Positions 52,238 to 63,356 of a stretch of DNA of 64,000 nucleotides are shown piece after piece; positions within the stretch are counted from its first letter, which is position 1, and each line of letters starts with the position of its first letter. The stretch is from contig JAEZRP010000049.1 of the NCBI GenBank assembly GCA_023444095.1, forward strand, positions 1 through 64,000, read 5' to 3'. The notes beneath the pieces are model-generated. The model saw nothing but the letters and a program-made list of their open reading frames with translations. It was not told the DNA's origin and did no database searches. Source of the DNA: Bacillota bacterium (GTDB taxonomy: Bacteria; Bacillota; Clostridia; Christensenellales; Aristaeellaceae). The position numbers and the translations under genes are program-made.

Positions 52238-53674
52238 ATGCAATCCGAGGAAAAAACGACTTCCGTCAAGAGGAAAAGGCGCGGCCACGGCGTGCCATTT
52301 GGCCTTGTGACGCTGCTTGTGATCCTTTCACTCATCTGCGGCGGCGCGCTGGGCTACGTGGGAGGTGCGAAATTCTCGCAGACCGCGAAGAAGCTCAGGG
52401 CGGCTGAGGCCGCGATCGACGACTATGAGATGACGCTCATGGAGATGTATTCCGACGAGTTTGACCGCGCGGCGAACGCGGCGAGCGACGACGGCGCGAA
52501 CGCAGCCCTCGCGGGCGGCGATCTGGGCGTCGCTTCCGAGTCCGAACCCGTCGTGGTCGCGGAATTTGACGGCGGGGTCGTCATGTCGGACGAGGCCGCC
52601 GAGGCCTATCAGACGGAACTCGCGAGCTACGCGCTCGGCGGAGCAGACGTCGCCGACAACGCAGGGGCGATCCTTGACACCGTGCTCGAAGACCTCGTAG
52701 GGGAAAAGCTCGCCTACCTGAAGGCCGAGGAAAAGGGATATACGACCATCGGCGACGCGGACCGCGCCGAGATCGCCGAGGCGGCGCAGGCGCAGTTTGA
52801 CGAGACGGTTCATTTCTATGTCGACATCGTGCGCGAGGACGGCATGACCGATGAGGATGCCTACGACGCTGCCGTTCGCTACCTTGCTGACAACGAGAGC
52901 TATACCATCGAGGGGGTGACTGCAGACGTCGAGGCGCACTGGTGGCATGAGAAGCTCTACGACGAGGTCGTCGCGGGCGTGAACGTCACTTCTGACGAGA
53001 TCACCGCTGCCTACAACGAGCAGGTGGCCGCGCAGGAGGATCTGTTTGCCGCGAGTCCGGAGGAGTTTGAGTACGCGCTCATGAACGGCGACATGCTTCT
53101 CTACTACCCCGCCGGCTACCGCACCGTCAAACACATCCTCTTCGCCCTCGACGACGAGGCGCAGGCGCGCGTAACCGAAATCAGTGTGCAGCTTTCCACA
53201 GAGACCGATCAGGCGACCGTCGATTCCCTGAACGCCGAGCTCGACGAACTGTACGCGCCCCTTGAGGCCGAGGCGCAGGGCGTCTACGAACAGCTCCAGA
53301 ACGGCGGGGACTTTGATTCCCTGATGCTCGAGTACAGCGACGATGAGGAAATGAACGGCGGTGTGTTCGCCCAGACGGGCTATTACGTGTCCGCGGATTC
53401 CGTCATGTGGTCCGAAATGTTCATCGAGGCGTGCATGGCGCTCCAGAATCCCGGCGATCTTTCCCAGCCCGCGCGCACCGAGGGCGGCGTCCACATCGTG
53501 CTCTTCGCCCAGAACGTCCAGCCCGGCGCCGTGCCCCTCTCCCAGATCAACGCCGATATGACCCAGGCCACCCTCGATTCCGCGCGCTTCGAGGCCTGGC
53601 AGGTCGCCCGGCAGGGCTGGATCGCCGCGGCCAACGTCAAGTACTACCCCGAGCGGCTGCTGGAGGCTGATTGA
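52238..53674 (+). CDS. Membrane-anchored parvulin-type peptidylprolyl isomerase
   Basis: Protein of 478 aa resembling PrsA/SurA foldases. N-terminal TM anchor (about 24-44, FGLVTLLVILSLICGGALGY), a short coiled segment, a SurA_N-like chaperone region (VVAEFDGGVVMSDEAAEAYQ, ILDTVLEDLVGEKLAYLKAE), then a parvulin domain (RTVKHILFALDDEAQA, GGDFDSLMLEYSDDEEMNGG, EGGVHIVLFAQNVQPG). It should assist folding of exported proteins. The ATG at 52238 has GGGAGG 8 nt ahead; the frame is open upstream but not homologous. Repeat copy 7 follows. Confidence 0.88.
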   Translation: MQSEEKTTSVKRKRRGHGVPFGLVTLLVILSLICGGALGYVGGAKFSQTAKKLRAAEAAIDDYEMTLMEMYSDEFDRAANAASDDGANAALAGGDLGVASESEPVVVAEFDGGVVMSDEAAEAYQTELASYALGGADVADNAGAILDTVLEDLVGEKLAYLKAEEKGYTTIGDADRAEIAEAAQAQFDETVHFYVDIVREDGMTDEDAYDAAVRYLADNESYTIEGVTADVEAHWWHEKLYDEVVAGVNVTSDEITAAYNEQVAAQEDLFAASPEEFEYALMNGDMLLYYPAGYRTVKHILFALDDEAQARVTEISVQLSTETDQATVDSLNAELDELYAPLEAEAQGVYEQLQNGGDFDSLMLEYSDDEEMNGGVFAQTGYYVSADSVMWSEMFIEACMALQNPGDLSQPARTEGGVHIVLFAQNVQPGAVPLSQINADMTQATLDSARFEAWQVARQGWIAAANVKYYPERLLEAD

Positions 53675-53695
53675 CGCAGGAAACGGAGGAAAGCC

Positions 53696-53815
53696 GGGGC
53701 GCTGCCCCAGACCCTGCTCAAGGGCACACGCCCTTGACAATCCCGTGCCGGGTGTAAAGAGAAAGATTGTCCGTCGACGTCGCGTGGGCCCTGCCCCCGC
53801 GGCGTCGAACCCGTT
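53696..53815 (+). repeat. Three-hairpin 3' element, copy 7 (end of the foldase gene)
   Basis: Module A: GGGGC-GCT-GCCCC (53696-53708). Module B: TCAAGGGC-ACAC-GCCCTTGA (53718-53737). Module C: TCGACGTCGCGTGGGC (53774-53789) pairs with G-T wobbles to 53793-53808, then CCGTTTTGCG. Confidence 0.75.
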
Positions 53816-53830
53816 TTGCGGTTTGCAAAT

Positions 53831-53950
53831 TCGGATCGTTCGGGGACTTAACCCCGAACGATCCGACGAATCAGCCAATAATTCTCCTCTTTGTTTGGGA
53901 TTTTAAGGGCTAACCCTTGAACGGGAGTCCGAGGACAGCGCCCTCGGCGT
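53831..53950 (-). repeat. Three-hairpin 3' element, copy 8 (end of the sulfotransferase gene)
   Basis: Opposite orientation to copy 7. Module A: CCGAGG..CCTCGG (53929-53947). Module B: AAGGG-CTAA-CCCTT (53905-53918). Module C: a perfect 15-bp stem, 53831-53845 with 53852-53866. Copies 7 and 8 meet tail to tail between the two convergent genes. Confidence 0.75.
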
Positions 53951-53959
53951 CTCCCGGTC

Positions 53960-54673
53960 CTACTCGTACCCGCACGCCAGCATTTCGGCCTCAAAGAAGG
54001 GGAACATGTGCTCTCCCTCGTCGGTCTTGTAGCGACCGACGGAATCGGTGCGCATGGGGATTTTGGCGAGCGGGATTCCGAGGAACGCTTCGAGGCGGGC
54101 GAGGGTATTGTCCTGCTCGAAGACAAGGTCCTCGAAGCGGACGAAGATGGCCTCGCGCGGCGCGGGGGTGGCCTTGACGATTTCGCGCTGATACTTCCAG
54201 CTGATGGCGCGATTCTTGCGCACGTCGCCGGTCTTTTCGTACTGGATGCCGAAGTCGTTGAGGTCGTCGGTCAGATGGGAGTTGAGGATGCAGTCGCGGG
54301 GATCCCTCACCCAGTGGATGTACTTGATATCCGGGAACATCCGGACGATCCAGGGGTATACGAGGGTGGTCTCGGGGAGCTTCCAGCCCTTGCTCCCGGC
54401 ATCGCTTGAGAGGACGGACGCCAAGAAACTCTCAACGAACCGCGTGAAGGCCGGGTCGATCGGCATAGTGTGAAGCCTCGAGAAGTCCCACTCGAGCCCG
54501 CCCTTGTAGTCTACGTACTTCGCCATGACGCGGCAGGCCTCGTACATATCGTCGGGGGGAAGAAGATCGCCGGACCTGTTGAGTTTCGCGCCCATGTAGA
54601 CGCCGCTCTCGGAGAGCGTATGAGACATCGCGCGCGTCCCGGAGTGGCCGCGTCCGATCACCGTTACCATCAT
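53960..54673 (-). CDS. PAPS-dependent sulfotransferase family protein
   Basis: P-loop sulfotransferase-like protein of 237 aa. VTVIGRGHSGTRAMSHTLSE is the 5'-phosphosulfate loop, IKYIHWVRDPRDCILNSHLT the 3'-phosphate-binding motif, and FVRFEDLVFEQDNTLARLEA a typical C-terminal helix. It would transfer sulfate to a hydroxyl, perhaps of a glycan; the acceptor is unknown. GGAGG is 8 nt before the ATG at 54671-54673. Not co-transcribed with recognisable glycan genes. Confidence 0.85.
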   Translation of the reverse strand: MMVTVIGRGHSGTRAMSHTLSESGVYMGAKLNRSGDLLPPDDMYEACRVMAKYVDYKGGLEWDFSRLHTMPIDPAFTRFVESFLASVLSSDAGSKGWKLPETTLVYPWIVRMFPDIKYIHWVRDPRDCILNSHLTDDLNDFGIQYEKTGDVRKNRAISWKYQREIVKATPAPREAIFVRFEDLVFEQDNTLARLEAFLGIPLAKIPMRTDSVGRYKTDEGEHMFPFFEAEMLACGYE

Positions 54674-54784
54674 AAGGAAAACCTCCATCGCGTTTGTCCG
54701 ATCATTTCCCACAGCTTTGCCTATTCTACAACGACTGTGTTGATTTTGTCAGCGCGATTGGAGGTTATTTTACCAATTTATCAT

Positions 54785-55195
54785 CTATCCTTTGCATGCC
54801 GCCGCAAGCTTGTCCACCGCGTCTTCCACGAGCGCCTGGATGCTCATCTCCGACACGCCCGCAACGAGGTTGTCGCACTTCATCATGGGGATCAGAACCC
54901 GCGTGGCGCGGCTCTGGCCCACGGCAACCGCCATGGAGGGGGTGATCTCGCCGTAGAGCGCGTCGGCGATCACGATGCCGATGGGGCCGACGATGGCGTC
55001 CGCGGTACGGCAAGCGACGACGACGGCGTTCTCGCCCGTCGCCGCATGGTGCGCCCCGCCCCGGATCATCGCGGCGGTCGCGATGGTGTTCGTGCCGACG
55101 GCGGTGACCTCGCAATCCGAATAACGTGCGAGAAGCGCCTCCACAAGCTGCCGCCCGAGCCGCCCGCCCTGTCCGTCGATGACCGTCACTCGCAT
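54785..55195 (-). CDS. DUF3842 family protein
   Basis: Protein of 136 aa. It starts MRVTVIDGQGGRLGRQLVEA, a Rossmann-like glycine motif, and continues with VTAVGTNTIATAAMIRGGAH, MMKCDNLVAGVSEMSIQALV. This matches the DUF3842 family, confined largely to Clostridia, function unknown. The ATG at 55193-55195 overlaps the end of the C_GCAxxG gene by 10 bases, so it is in the same operon below gyrA. Confidence 0.85.
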   Translation of the reverse strand: MRVTVIDGQGGRLGRQLVEALLARYSDCEVTAVGTNTIATAAMIRGGAHHAATGENAVVVACRTADAIVGPIGIVIADALYGEITPSMAVAVGQSRATRVLIPMMKCDNLVAGVSEMSIQALVEDAVDKLAAACKG

Positions 55196-55635
55196 TTCAG
55201 AATCCTTTCGTCCGCGAGGCGCGCGGCGTAGCGCACGCATCCACCGCAGGGCCTCTCGCGGTGATACTTCGCGGTGCGCCTTTCGGGCGTGGGCTCCTCG
55301 GGGCCTGCGGCGTCGAGGAGCTCGCGGCAGAGATAGGAGCCGCATTCGTCCCGGAAAGTGCCCATGAGCGCCTGAATGCGCGTGTAATACGCCTTCTTGC
55401 CCTCTTCGTCGTCCGGCACGTCGTAGCCCTCCACGGCCCCCAGAACCATCATCAGGCCGCTCGCCGCGCCGCAGACCTCGCGCAGCCGCCCGATACCTCC
55501 GCCGAACGCGGAGGAAAGCCGGAGCGCCGCCTTCTCGTCCATTCCCAGATCCTCCGCGAATGCCGCGAACACCGATTGCGCGCAGTTATACCCCGCAAGA
55601 AACAGCTCGCCCGCGCGCTTCTCATGCTTGGTCAT
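55186..55635 (-). CDS. C_GCAxxG_C_C family probable redox protein
   Basis: Protein of 149 aa with the family pattern: GYNCAQSVFAAF, a GGGIGRLREVCGAASGLMMV stretch (C-G-A-A-S-G), DECGSYLCRELL and the RPCGGCVRYAA end. The conserved cysteines suggest redox activity or metal binding; the real function is unknown. Its ATG overlaps the gyrA stop by one base (TGATG), so it is translated from the gyrA transcript. Confidence 0.88.
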   Translation of the reverse strand: MTKHEKRAGELFLAGYNCAQSVFAAFAEDLGMDEKAALRLSSAFGGGIGRLREVCGAASGLMMVLGAVEGYDVPDDEEGKKAYYTRIQALMGTFRDECGSYLCRELLDAAGPEEPTPERRTAKYHRERPCGGCVRYAARLADERILKCE

Positions 55636-58139
55636 CAGATTTCCTCGTCCTTCTCCGCCTCGGCGGGTTCATCGGTATCCGCGATTGCGTCCTCCTCTTC
55701 GGCCTCCGCGCGCTCGAAGCTCGCGATATGGCTCCCGTCCGCGACGCGCATCACGCGCACGCCCTGCGTAGCCCTGCCAAGAATGGGGATGGTGTCGACG
55801 GGCGTTCGGATGATGGTGCCGTCATCGGTGATGACGAGGATATCCTCGCCCTCCGTGACCAGCATCTGGCCCGCGAGATACCCCGTCTTGTCAGTAAGCC
55901 GCATGGCCATGATGCCCTTGCCCGCGCGGGACTGGAGACGATATTCGTCGATGGCCGTGCGCTTTCCGTAGCCGAGCTCGGTAATTGCCAGCACCTGCGC
56001 ATCTTTCTCCACCACGCACATCGCGACCACGCGGTCGCCCTCGTCGAGCTCCATGGACCTGACGCCCATGGCGGCGCGGCCCGTGGGCCGGAGGTCTTCT
56101 TCTGCGAACCGGATCGCCATGCCGCCCCGGGAGCCGAGCATCAGCTCGCGTTTGCCGTCGGTGAGCGTCACGCCGATCAGCTCGTCGTCCTCGCGCAGCA
56201 CAATGGCGATGAGCCCCGCGCGCCGGAGGTTTATGAACTCCGAAAGCTCGGTTCTCTTGATGGTGCCGTTCCTGGTCGCCATGACGAGGTAGTGGCCCTC
56301 GACCTTTTCCTCCGGCACGGCGAGCATGGCAGTGACCTTCTCGCCCGCGTCGAGCTGCAACAGGTTGATCATCGCCGTGCCGCGCGCCGTTCGGCCCGCC
56401 TCCGGGATCTCGTAGCACCAGAGCTGGTACACGCGCCCGCGGTTGGTAAAGAACATGATGGGGTCGTGCGTGGAGGTGACCGACATCTGCTCCACGAAGT
56501 CCTCCTCGCGCGTGGCCGTGGCAGTGATGCCCTTGCCGCCGCGCCGCTGGGCGCGGTAGGCCGACTTCGAGACGCGCTTGACATAGCCGTAGTGGGTGAG
56601 CGTCACGACCATGTCGTCCTCCTGGATGAGGTCGAGCATGTCGATCTCGCCGTCGAGCGCGGAGATTTCGGTCCTGCGTGGGTCGGCAAAGCGCCTTTTG
56701 ATCTCGAGGATTTCGTCCTTCACGATTCCGAGCACCAGCTTCTCGTCCGCGAGCACCGCACGGAAGTACTCGATCTGCTTCTGAAGCTCCGCGTACTCCG
56801 CCTCGATCTTGTCGCGCTCGAGGCCGGTGAGCCGCTGGAGCCGCATGTCGAGGATGGCCTGCGCCTGCTTCTCCGAGAGCCCGAAGCGCGTCATGAGCCC
56901 TTCCTTCGCCACCGCGCCGTCGCGCGAGGAGCGGATGAGTGCGATCACCTCGTCGATGTTGTCGAGCGCGATGATGAGCCCCTCCAATATGTGGCTGCGC
57001 GCCAGCGCCCGGTCAAGGTCGTACTGCGTGCGCCGCGTGATGACGGACTTCTGATGCTCCAGATAGTGAAAGATCACCTGCCGGAGCGAGAGCACTTTCG
57101 GGGTGCCATCCACCAGCGCGATCATGATGACGCCAAACGTGTCCTGCATCTGCGTGTGCTTGTAGAGGTAGTTCAGCACCACGTTCGGGTTCACGTCGCG
57201 CTTTAGTTCGATGACGATGCGCATGCCGGAGCGGTCGCTCTCGTCGCGGATGTCGGAAATGCCCTCCAGCCGCTTTTCATGTACCAGCTCCGCGATCTTC
57301 TCGATCAGCTTCGCCTTGTTGACCATGTAGGGGATCTCGGTCACGACGATGCGCTGGCGATTGCCCGGCATCTCCTCGAATTCGTGCCGCGCCCGCGTGA
57401 TGACGCGCCCGCGGCCTTCGTGGTACGCGTCGTAGATGCCGCGCTTTCCCAGGATCACGCCGCCCGTCGGAAAGTCCGGGCCCTTGATGTGCTCCATAAG
57501 GTCGTCGATGGTGCACTCAGGGTTCTCAATCATGCACACGACGCCGTCGACCACCTCGCCCAAGTTATGGGGTGGGATATTCGTCGCCATGCCGACCGCG
57601 ATGCCCGACGAGCCGTTCACCAGAAGGTTCGGGAACCGACTCGGCATGACCTCCGGCTGCATCAGCGTCTCGTCGAAGTTCGGGTAGAAATCGACCGTCT
57701 CCTTGTCGAGGTCGCGCACCATCTCCATCGAGAGCTTCGAGAGCCTCGCCTCCGTGTAGCGCATCGCGGCCGCGCCGTCGCCGTCCACGGAACCGAAGTT
57801 GCCCTGACCCTCCACCAGGAGCGCGCGCGTCGAGAAGTCCTGCGCAAGCCGCACCATGGCGTCGTAAACCGCCGTGTCGCCGTGCGGATGGTACTTACCG
57901 AGGACGTCGCCGACGATGCGCGCGGACTTTCGGAACGGCTTGTCGGGCGTCACGCCCAGCTCCACCATGGAGTAAAGGATCCGCCTGTGCACCGGCTTCA
58001 GACCGTCCCGCACGTCCGGAAGCGCGCGCGATACGATGACTGCCATCGCGTAGGAAATAAAGGAGGTCTTTAACTCCTCCTCGATGTCCCGGGGCTTCAA
58101 TGTCCCAATGTTGAAATTTTCAGTATCAGCCAAGGGCAA
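55635..58139 (-). CDS. gyrA: DNA gyrase subunit A
   Basis: Gyrase breakage-reunion subunit of 834 aa. The catalytic tyrosine is Tyr128 in [12 protein letters not shown]. The quinolone region reads [14 protein letters not shown], with Thr89 at the position of E. coli Ser83 and Asp93 at Asp87. The C-terminal beta-pinwheel carries a true GyrA box QRRGGKG ([14 protein letters not shown]), which separates it from ParC. The tail is acidic ([18 protein letters not shown]). Transcribed below gyrB with a 214-nt gap holding repeats. Confidence 0.97.
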   Translation of the reverse strand: MPLADTENFNIGTLKPRDIEEELKTSFISYAMAVIVSRALPDVRDGLKPVHRRILYSMVELGVTPDKPFRKSARIVGDVLGKYHPHGDTAVYDAMVRLAQDFSTRALLVEGQGNFGSVDGDGAAAMRYTEARLSKLSMEMVRDLDKETVDFYPNFDETLMQPEVMPSRFPNLLVNGSSGIAVGMATNIPPHNLGEVVDGVVCMIENPECTIDDLMEHIKGPDFPTGGVILGKRGIYDAYHEGRGRVITRARHEFEEMPGNRQRIVVTEIPYMVNKAKLIEKIAELVHEKRLEGISDIRDESDRSGMRIVIELKRDVNPNVVLNYLYKHTQMQDTFGVIMIALVDGTPKVLSLRQVIFHYLEHQKSVITRRTQYDLDRALARSHILEGLIIALDNIDEVIALIRSSRDGAVAKEGLMTRFGLSEKQAQAILDMRLQRLTGLERDKIEAEYAELQKQIEYFRAVLADEKLVLGIVKDEILEIKRRFADPRRTEISALDGEIDMLDLIQEDDMVVTLTHYGYVKRVSKSAYRAQRRGGKGITATATREEDFVEQMSVTSTHDPIMFFTNRGRVYQLWCYEIPEAGRTARGTAMINLLQLDAGEKVTAMLAVPEEKVEGHYLVMATRNGTIKRTELSEFINLRRAGLIAIVLREDDELIGVTLTDGKRELMLGSRGGMAIRFAEEDLRPTGRAAMGVRSMELDEGDRVVAMCVVEKDAQVLAITELGYGKRTAIDEYRLQSRAGKGIMAMRLTDKTGYLAGQMLVTEGEDILVITDDGTIIRTPVDTIPILGRATQGVRVMRVADGSHIASFERAEAEEEDAIADTDEPAEAEKDEEI

Positions 58140-58174
58140 AATCTCCCTTCAACGTCGAAGTAACGGGGGTTTCG

Positions 58175-58340
58175 CCGGGGGCGCCGCCCCCGGACCCCTG
58201 CCAAAGGGACATGGTCCCTTTGGAATCCCCATATAGGGGTAAACTCATATCGCGCTTGCGATCTCCGTCGCCCGGAGCTGGATCCCTGGGCGTTCTCAAG
58301 GCGCCAGCCCTTGCGCGGGGATCCGGGGGCGCCGCCCCCC
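58175..58340. repeat. Two facing copies of the 3' element between gyrB and gyrA (copies 9a and 9b)
   Basis: Plus-oriented copy: module A 58175-58193, module B with perfect 10-bp arms CCAAAGGGAC/GTCCCTTTGG (58201-58223), then CCCC-ATATA-GGGG (58227-58239). Minus-oriented copy downstream of gyrB: module A about 58325-58340, module B about 58297-58313. They share a small central hairpin (58263-58278). The 58140-58353 interval holds nothing else clear. Confidence 0.7.
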
Positions 58341-58353
58341 GTGTTCCTCGGTT

Positions 58354-60288
<1,935 letters not shown>

Positions 60289-60323
60289 TCAAGCTCTCCT
60301 CGAGTAAATTTTCCTACTATATT

Positions 60324-60352
60324 ATTATATCACTTTTTTGCACAGTTATAAA
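60324..60352 (-). promoter_or_regulatory. Promoter of gyrB
   Basis: TTTATA (60347-60352), 17-nt spacer, TATAAT (60324-60329) on the minus strand, about 36 nt before the ATG. The -35 box is weak. Confidence 0.6.
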
Positions 60353-60396
60353 GCCCAAACACGACTTTTAACAGGTACTGCCAGCAGAATTCTTGG

Positions 60397-60432
60397 CGCA
60401 AAAAAACCGCGGGCGAAGCGTTCGCCCGCGGG
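60397..60432 (-). terminator. Terminator of the spoIIP operon
   Basis: Perfect 11-bp hairpin (60407-60417 with 60421-60431, loop GCG), followed on the minus strand by TTTTTTTGC. It insulates gyrB. Confidence 0.92.
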
Positions 60433-60441
60433 ACCCACAAA

Positions 60442-61560
60442 CTATTGCTTTTTGTTTCGCTTTCCAGCCGATCCTCCGGTCAGTTCGCTCGTGGTATGCT
60501 TGAGTTTGTCCCACGCGCCGCTGAACTTGCCCGTCTGGAAGAAGGCGAACACGGCGGCCGCCACGATCGCGATGCCCACGACCCAGGCGATGCCCTTCCA
60601 CGATCCCTTCTCGGACTGCTTCTGGGTCGGTTGCTCGGCCGCCTGCGCACCCTCTCCGTAGAGAACGGTATTCACAACGTCCGCCATGTACTCGGTCGAC
60701 TTGATCACAAGATCTTTGTCGATTTCATGAGTTCCCATCTCAAGAAGCAGTGCTTTTGGGTAAAGTTCCTGATTGTAATTGCCTTTGCCCCTGTAGATAT
60801 CCTTGATGAGCCCCGGATGCAGCTCGTCCGCGGTCGCCTTGATCTGTTTTGCAAAGGCCAGATTTGTATCGGAGTTTGGATTCCGCTTGCCGACGAACAG
60901 CCGGATCTTGCTAACTTCCTCGCCGCCGACCTCTGTCTCATACTGCTCTGCCGGGATTGCATCCCTGTGGATGTCGAAGAGCGCGTCCGGGCTCTTTTTG
61001 ATAAGCTCTTCGGCGGTCGAGCGCGAGCGCGAGTAGGCGCCCGTATCGTGGGGAAGGAAGGTGCGCTGCGAATAGGTCACGGAGATGCCCTTCTCCTCGA
61101 GCGCCTTTTTGAAGGCCTCGCCCACGTCGTAGATGCCCGCGTTCTTGAGCTTCGAATAATCGCCGTCATTGGGAACGTAGGACTCATCGGAATGCGTCGA
61201 GTACATGCCGATGGTCTTTGTCCCGCCCGACGCCTCCGCGAGCGCCGCGAACGCGGCCTGCGCGTCGTCGAGCGTCATCGCCTCGACCTGCTCGATGCCC
61301 AGAAATTCCGCGTAGGCCTTGCAGGCCTCGTCGTCGACGCGCGTGATCTGGAAGTGCCGATTATCCCCCGCGATGTACTCGTCGTCCACGTACATGCGCG
61401 CGGCGCGCATGGTGAGGAATTCTCCGTCCTCGGAATAGAGAGAATAAATGCAGTCGCCGTCGGTTTCGCCCTCGTCAAGGACGCCCGCCGCCGCGGCCAC
61501 GGGCGCGAAGAAGCTCGAGACCGCGATCATGACCGCGAAGGCCAACGCGAATTTTCTCAT
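60442..61560 (-). CDS. spoIIP: Stage II sporulation protein P
   Basis: Peptidoglycan amidase/endopeptidase of 372 aa that works with SpoIID and SpoIIM in engulfment. N-terminal signal segment (about 4-25). The catalytic domain has the zinc-site style motifs IGMYSTHSDESYVPNDG, LFDIHRDAIPAEQY and LLEMGTHEIDKD. Unusually, a TM helix lies near the C-terminus (about 331-350, IAWVVGIAIVAAAVFAFFQT), followed by a basic tail. The ATG overlaps the DUF1614 stop as ATGA with GGAGGA 9 nt ahead. Direct evidence of a spore-forming lineage. Confidence 0.88.
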   Translation of the reverse strand: MRKFALAFAVMIAVSSFFAPVAAAAGVLDEGETDGDCIYSLYSEDGEFLTMRAARMYVDDEYIAGDNRHFQITRVDDEACKAYAEFLGIEQVEAMTLDDAQAAFAALAEASGGTKTIGMYSTHSDESYVPNDGDYSKLKNAGIYDVGEAFKKALEEKGISVTYSQRTFLPHDTGAYSRSRSTAEELIKKSPDALFDIHRDAIPAEQYETEVGGEEVSKIRLFVGKRNPNSDTNLAFAKQIKATADELHPGLIKDIYRGKGNYNQELYPKALLLEMGTHEIDKDLVIKSTEYMADVVNTVLYGEGAQAAEQPTQKQSEKGSWKGIAWVVGIAIVAAAVFAFFQTGKFSGAWDKLKHTTSELTGGSAGKRNKKQ

Positions 61561-62216
61561 TCGTGGTGCTCCTCCTTCACAAAGTCGCCGTCCTTGAATT
61601 CGCGCGTGGGCTTCTTGTTGCCGCGCTTGATGCGTTCGAAGATTTCGCCCACGAGTTCCGCAAGGACCACGCCCAGAAAGCCAGCGATCACGACCGTGTC
61701 GAACGCGCCCGCGCCGCCCAGAACCAGCGGCTGGTCGACACCTGCGTTCCATACGGGGATGAGGGAGGCGGTCTGCGCGAGCAAAACGCCCACGACGCCG
61801 CCGATGAACGCGCAGCGGCGCGAACGGCCCAGCACGTATGCGATGACCGCGGCCGCGATGCCGTAGATCCAGTTGGGCTCGAATTGCATCCGCTCCGGCT
61901 CGTTGGGAAGGAAGCGCATCAGCGCCCAGACCGCCCCGCCGGTCACGACCGACGCGATGATGGCGCGCCACCTCTCCCATGCGGTATCCGCCTTGATGAA
62001 GAGGTAGACGCACAGAATCAGCGGGATGACGCAGCCGCCGAGGTTCACCTCGACCGGCCCCAGCGGGATGTCGGGCACGAAGCCCAGCCCGATGATGAGC
62101 GCGATGAACACGTACGCCTGCGCGTCCGTCAGCCTGAGCCTGTCAAGCACCCTCTGGCCTACGCCGAAGGCGATCAGAAGCCCGGTAATGATTAATAGAA
62201 TGAGTCCAATCGTCAT
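61557..62216 (-). CDS. DUF1614 membrane protein
   Basis: Membrane protein of 219 aa with six to seven hydrophobic segments. The central part (VFIALIIGLGFVPDIPLGPV, VNLGGCVIPLILCVYLFIKA, GGVVGVLLAQTASLIPVWNA) matches DUF1614, a family common in spore-forming Clostridia. Its tail is charged (KRGNKKPTREFKDGDFVKEE). It overlaps spoIIP by ATGA, which hints at a role in sporulation, but function is unknown. Confidence 0.85.
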   Translation of the reverse strand: MTIGLILLIITGLLIAFGVGQRVLDRLRLTDAQAYVFIALIIGLGFVPDIPLGPVEVNLGGCVIPLILCVYLFIKADTAWERWRAIIASVVTGGAVWALMRFLPNEPERMQFEPNWIYGIAAAVIAYVLGRSRRCAFIGGVVGVLLAQTASLIPVWNAGVDQPLVLGGAGAFDTVVIAGFLGVVLAELVGEIFERIKRGNKKPTREFKDGDFVKEEHHE

Positions 62217-62288
62217 AAAATCAGCTCCCGTCCCGGCTAATATGCCCGAAACGGGAGGTGCGGATGATGGGAAGATGTGGAATGCGTC

Positions 62289-62972
62289 TCATGACTCGCA
62301 GCCGGGCGGGACGACCGTTCCCTTCTCCCACGGAATCAGAAATTCCACGATGCCGCTCACGTATGGCGCGATGGTGTAAAGCTGATAGTAGATGACGATT
62401 CCGTCGGTCGTCAGGTAAAAGCTCTGCTCGTCGAAATATTCGCGGGCGAGCTTCATGGGATCTTCGAAAAAAATGTCTTCGCCCGCCTCGATTTTCGCGG
62501 CGATCTGTTCGTCGATCCGCATGAGGACGTAGGCCTCGTAGTCATCCCCCTCCGGGAAGAAGTCGGAAAGCCGCATCCGCGTGCCGCGGTTCAGGTTCCA
62601 TGTGTCGGACGTCCGGGTCGTGATGCCGTGCGCCCCGCCCGTGTACTGATAGTTGTCAAAATACAGGCTGATGGCGCAGGCCCGATTGTAGGTGATGGTA
62701 AAGACCATCTCCGCCTCGTAGGGTATAAACGGATAGCCGTTGCGCGCCGCGTCGAGATACCCTTCGACGGCCATGGCGTACAGCTCGGTCGAGCATTGCC
62801 GGAAAAACGCCTCCGACCCGCGCCTGTACTCCTGATTGATGCGGTTGAGGATCCACGGATAATCCTTCGAAACAAACTCCGGGTATTCGGCCGCGCACGT
62901 CAGAACGCGGATGCGGTCGTAATAGCGCGATCTCTTTTCATTCCTGCGGATGACCCCGATCGTCCGCTCCAT
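62289..62972 (-). CDS. DUF3298/RsiV-like domain protein
   Basis: Protein of 227 aa. Residues about 25-227 follow the DUF4163/DUF3298 pattern: YPWILNRINQEYRRGSEAFF, a YLDAARNGYPFIPYEAEMVF strand, YTGGAHGITTRTSDTWNLN, LSDFFPEGDDYEAYVLMRID, and FYLTTDGIVIYYQLYTIAPY. In RsiV this domain binds lysozyme. No TM segment or signal is visible, so it is likely cytoplasmic or leaderless. The ATG at 62970-62972 has GGTGGAAG just before it; an in-frame ATG seven codons earlier is possible. Confidence 0.82.
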   Translation of the reverse strand: MERTIGVIRRNEKRSRYYDRIRVLTCAAEYPEFVSKDYPWILNRINQEYRRGSEAFFRQCSTELYAMAVEGYLDAARNGYPFIPYEAEMVFTITYNRACAISLYFDNYQYTGGAHGITTRTSDTWNLNRGTRMRLSDFFPEGDDYEAYVLMRIDEQIAAKIEAGEDIFFEDPMKLAREYFDEQSFYLTTDGIVIYYQLYTIAPYVSGIVEFLIPWEKGTVVPPGCES

Positions 62973-63230
62973 TCTTCCACCCCCAGAACCCATTGTATGC
63001 GCCGGGATCCGGGTTTTCGCCATGAATTTGCGCTCAATGGATAGGGGCTCGGGACAACGGCGACAGGTCCAGCACGTCGCCGGTTCTGGGCCTTCGATGC
63101 TGCGCGCCCGCCGTCCGCCGCCTCAAAAGAATCCCGCCGCCCTGCCGCCGGGCACAGGGATGCGTGGGGCTCTGCCGCATGACCGATCCCCTCTCGCCAA
63201 TTGCCCAAAGATGACTCCGAAAAGCAGATT
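62973..63230. other. Non-coding stretch between the DUF3298 gene and groEL
   Basis: No gene with a credible start and composition is seen. Short GC-rich palindromes occur. The repeat element follows at 63231. Confidence 0.5.
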
Positions 63231-63345
63231 CGTCCGTCCGGGGCCTAGGCCCTCGGACGGACGATGCGTTTATGGTTCCATATTCACTCGGTAAAGGATA
63301 CCGATGAGAAAATACCCTTCGGCGGGGGACGGAATCCCGTCCCCC
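63231..63345 (-). repeat. Three-hairpin 3' element, copy 10 (end of groEL)
   Basis: Read in the groEL direction. Module A: GGGGGACGG/CCGTCCCCC (63324-63345), 12 nt after the groEL stop. Module B: a short CGGTA..TACCG hairpin (about 63290-63304). Module C: CGTCCGTCCGGGGCC..GGCCC-T-CGGACGGACG (63231-63263). Confidence 0.7.
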
Positions 63346-63356
63346 AATCCTGCGGT

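Noticed and set aside
55560..57206. 548-aa plus-strand frame antisense to gyrA
   Set aside because: Product of high GC and codon bias on the gyrA strand; rich in His, Arg, Asp and Val with no homology signs.
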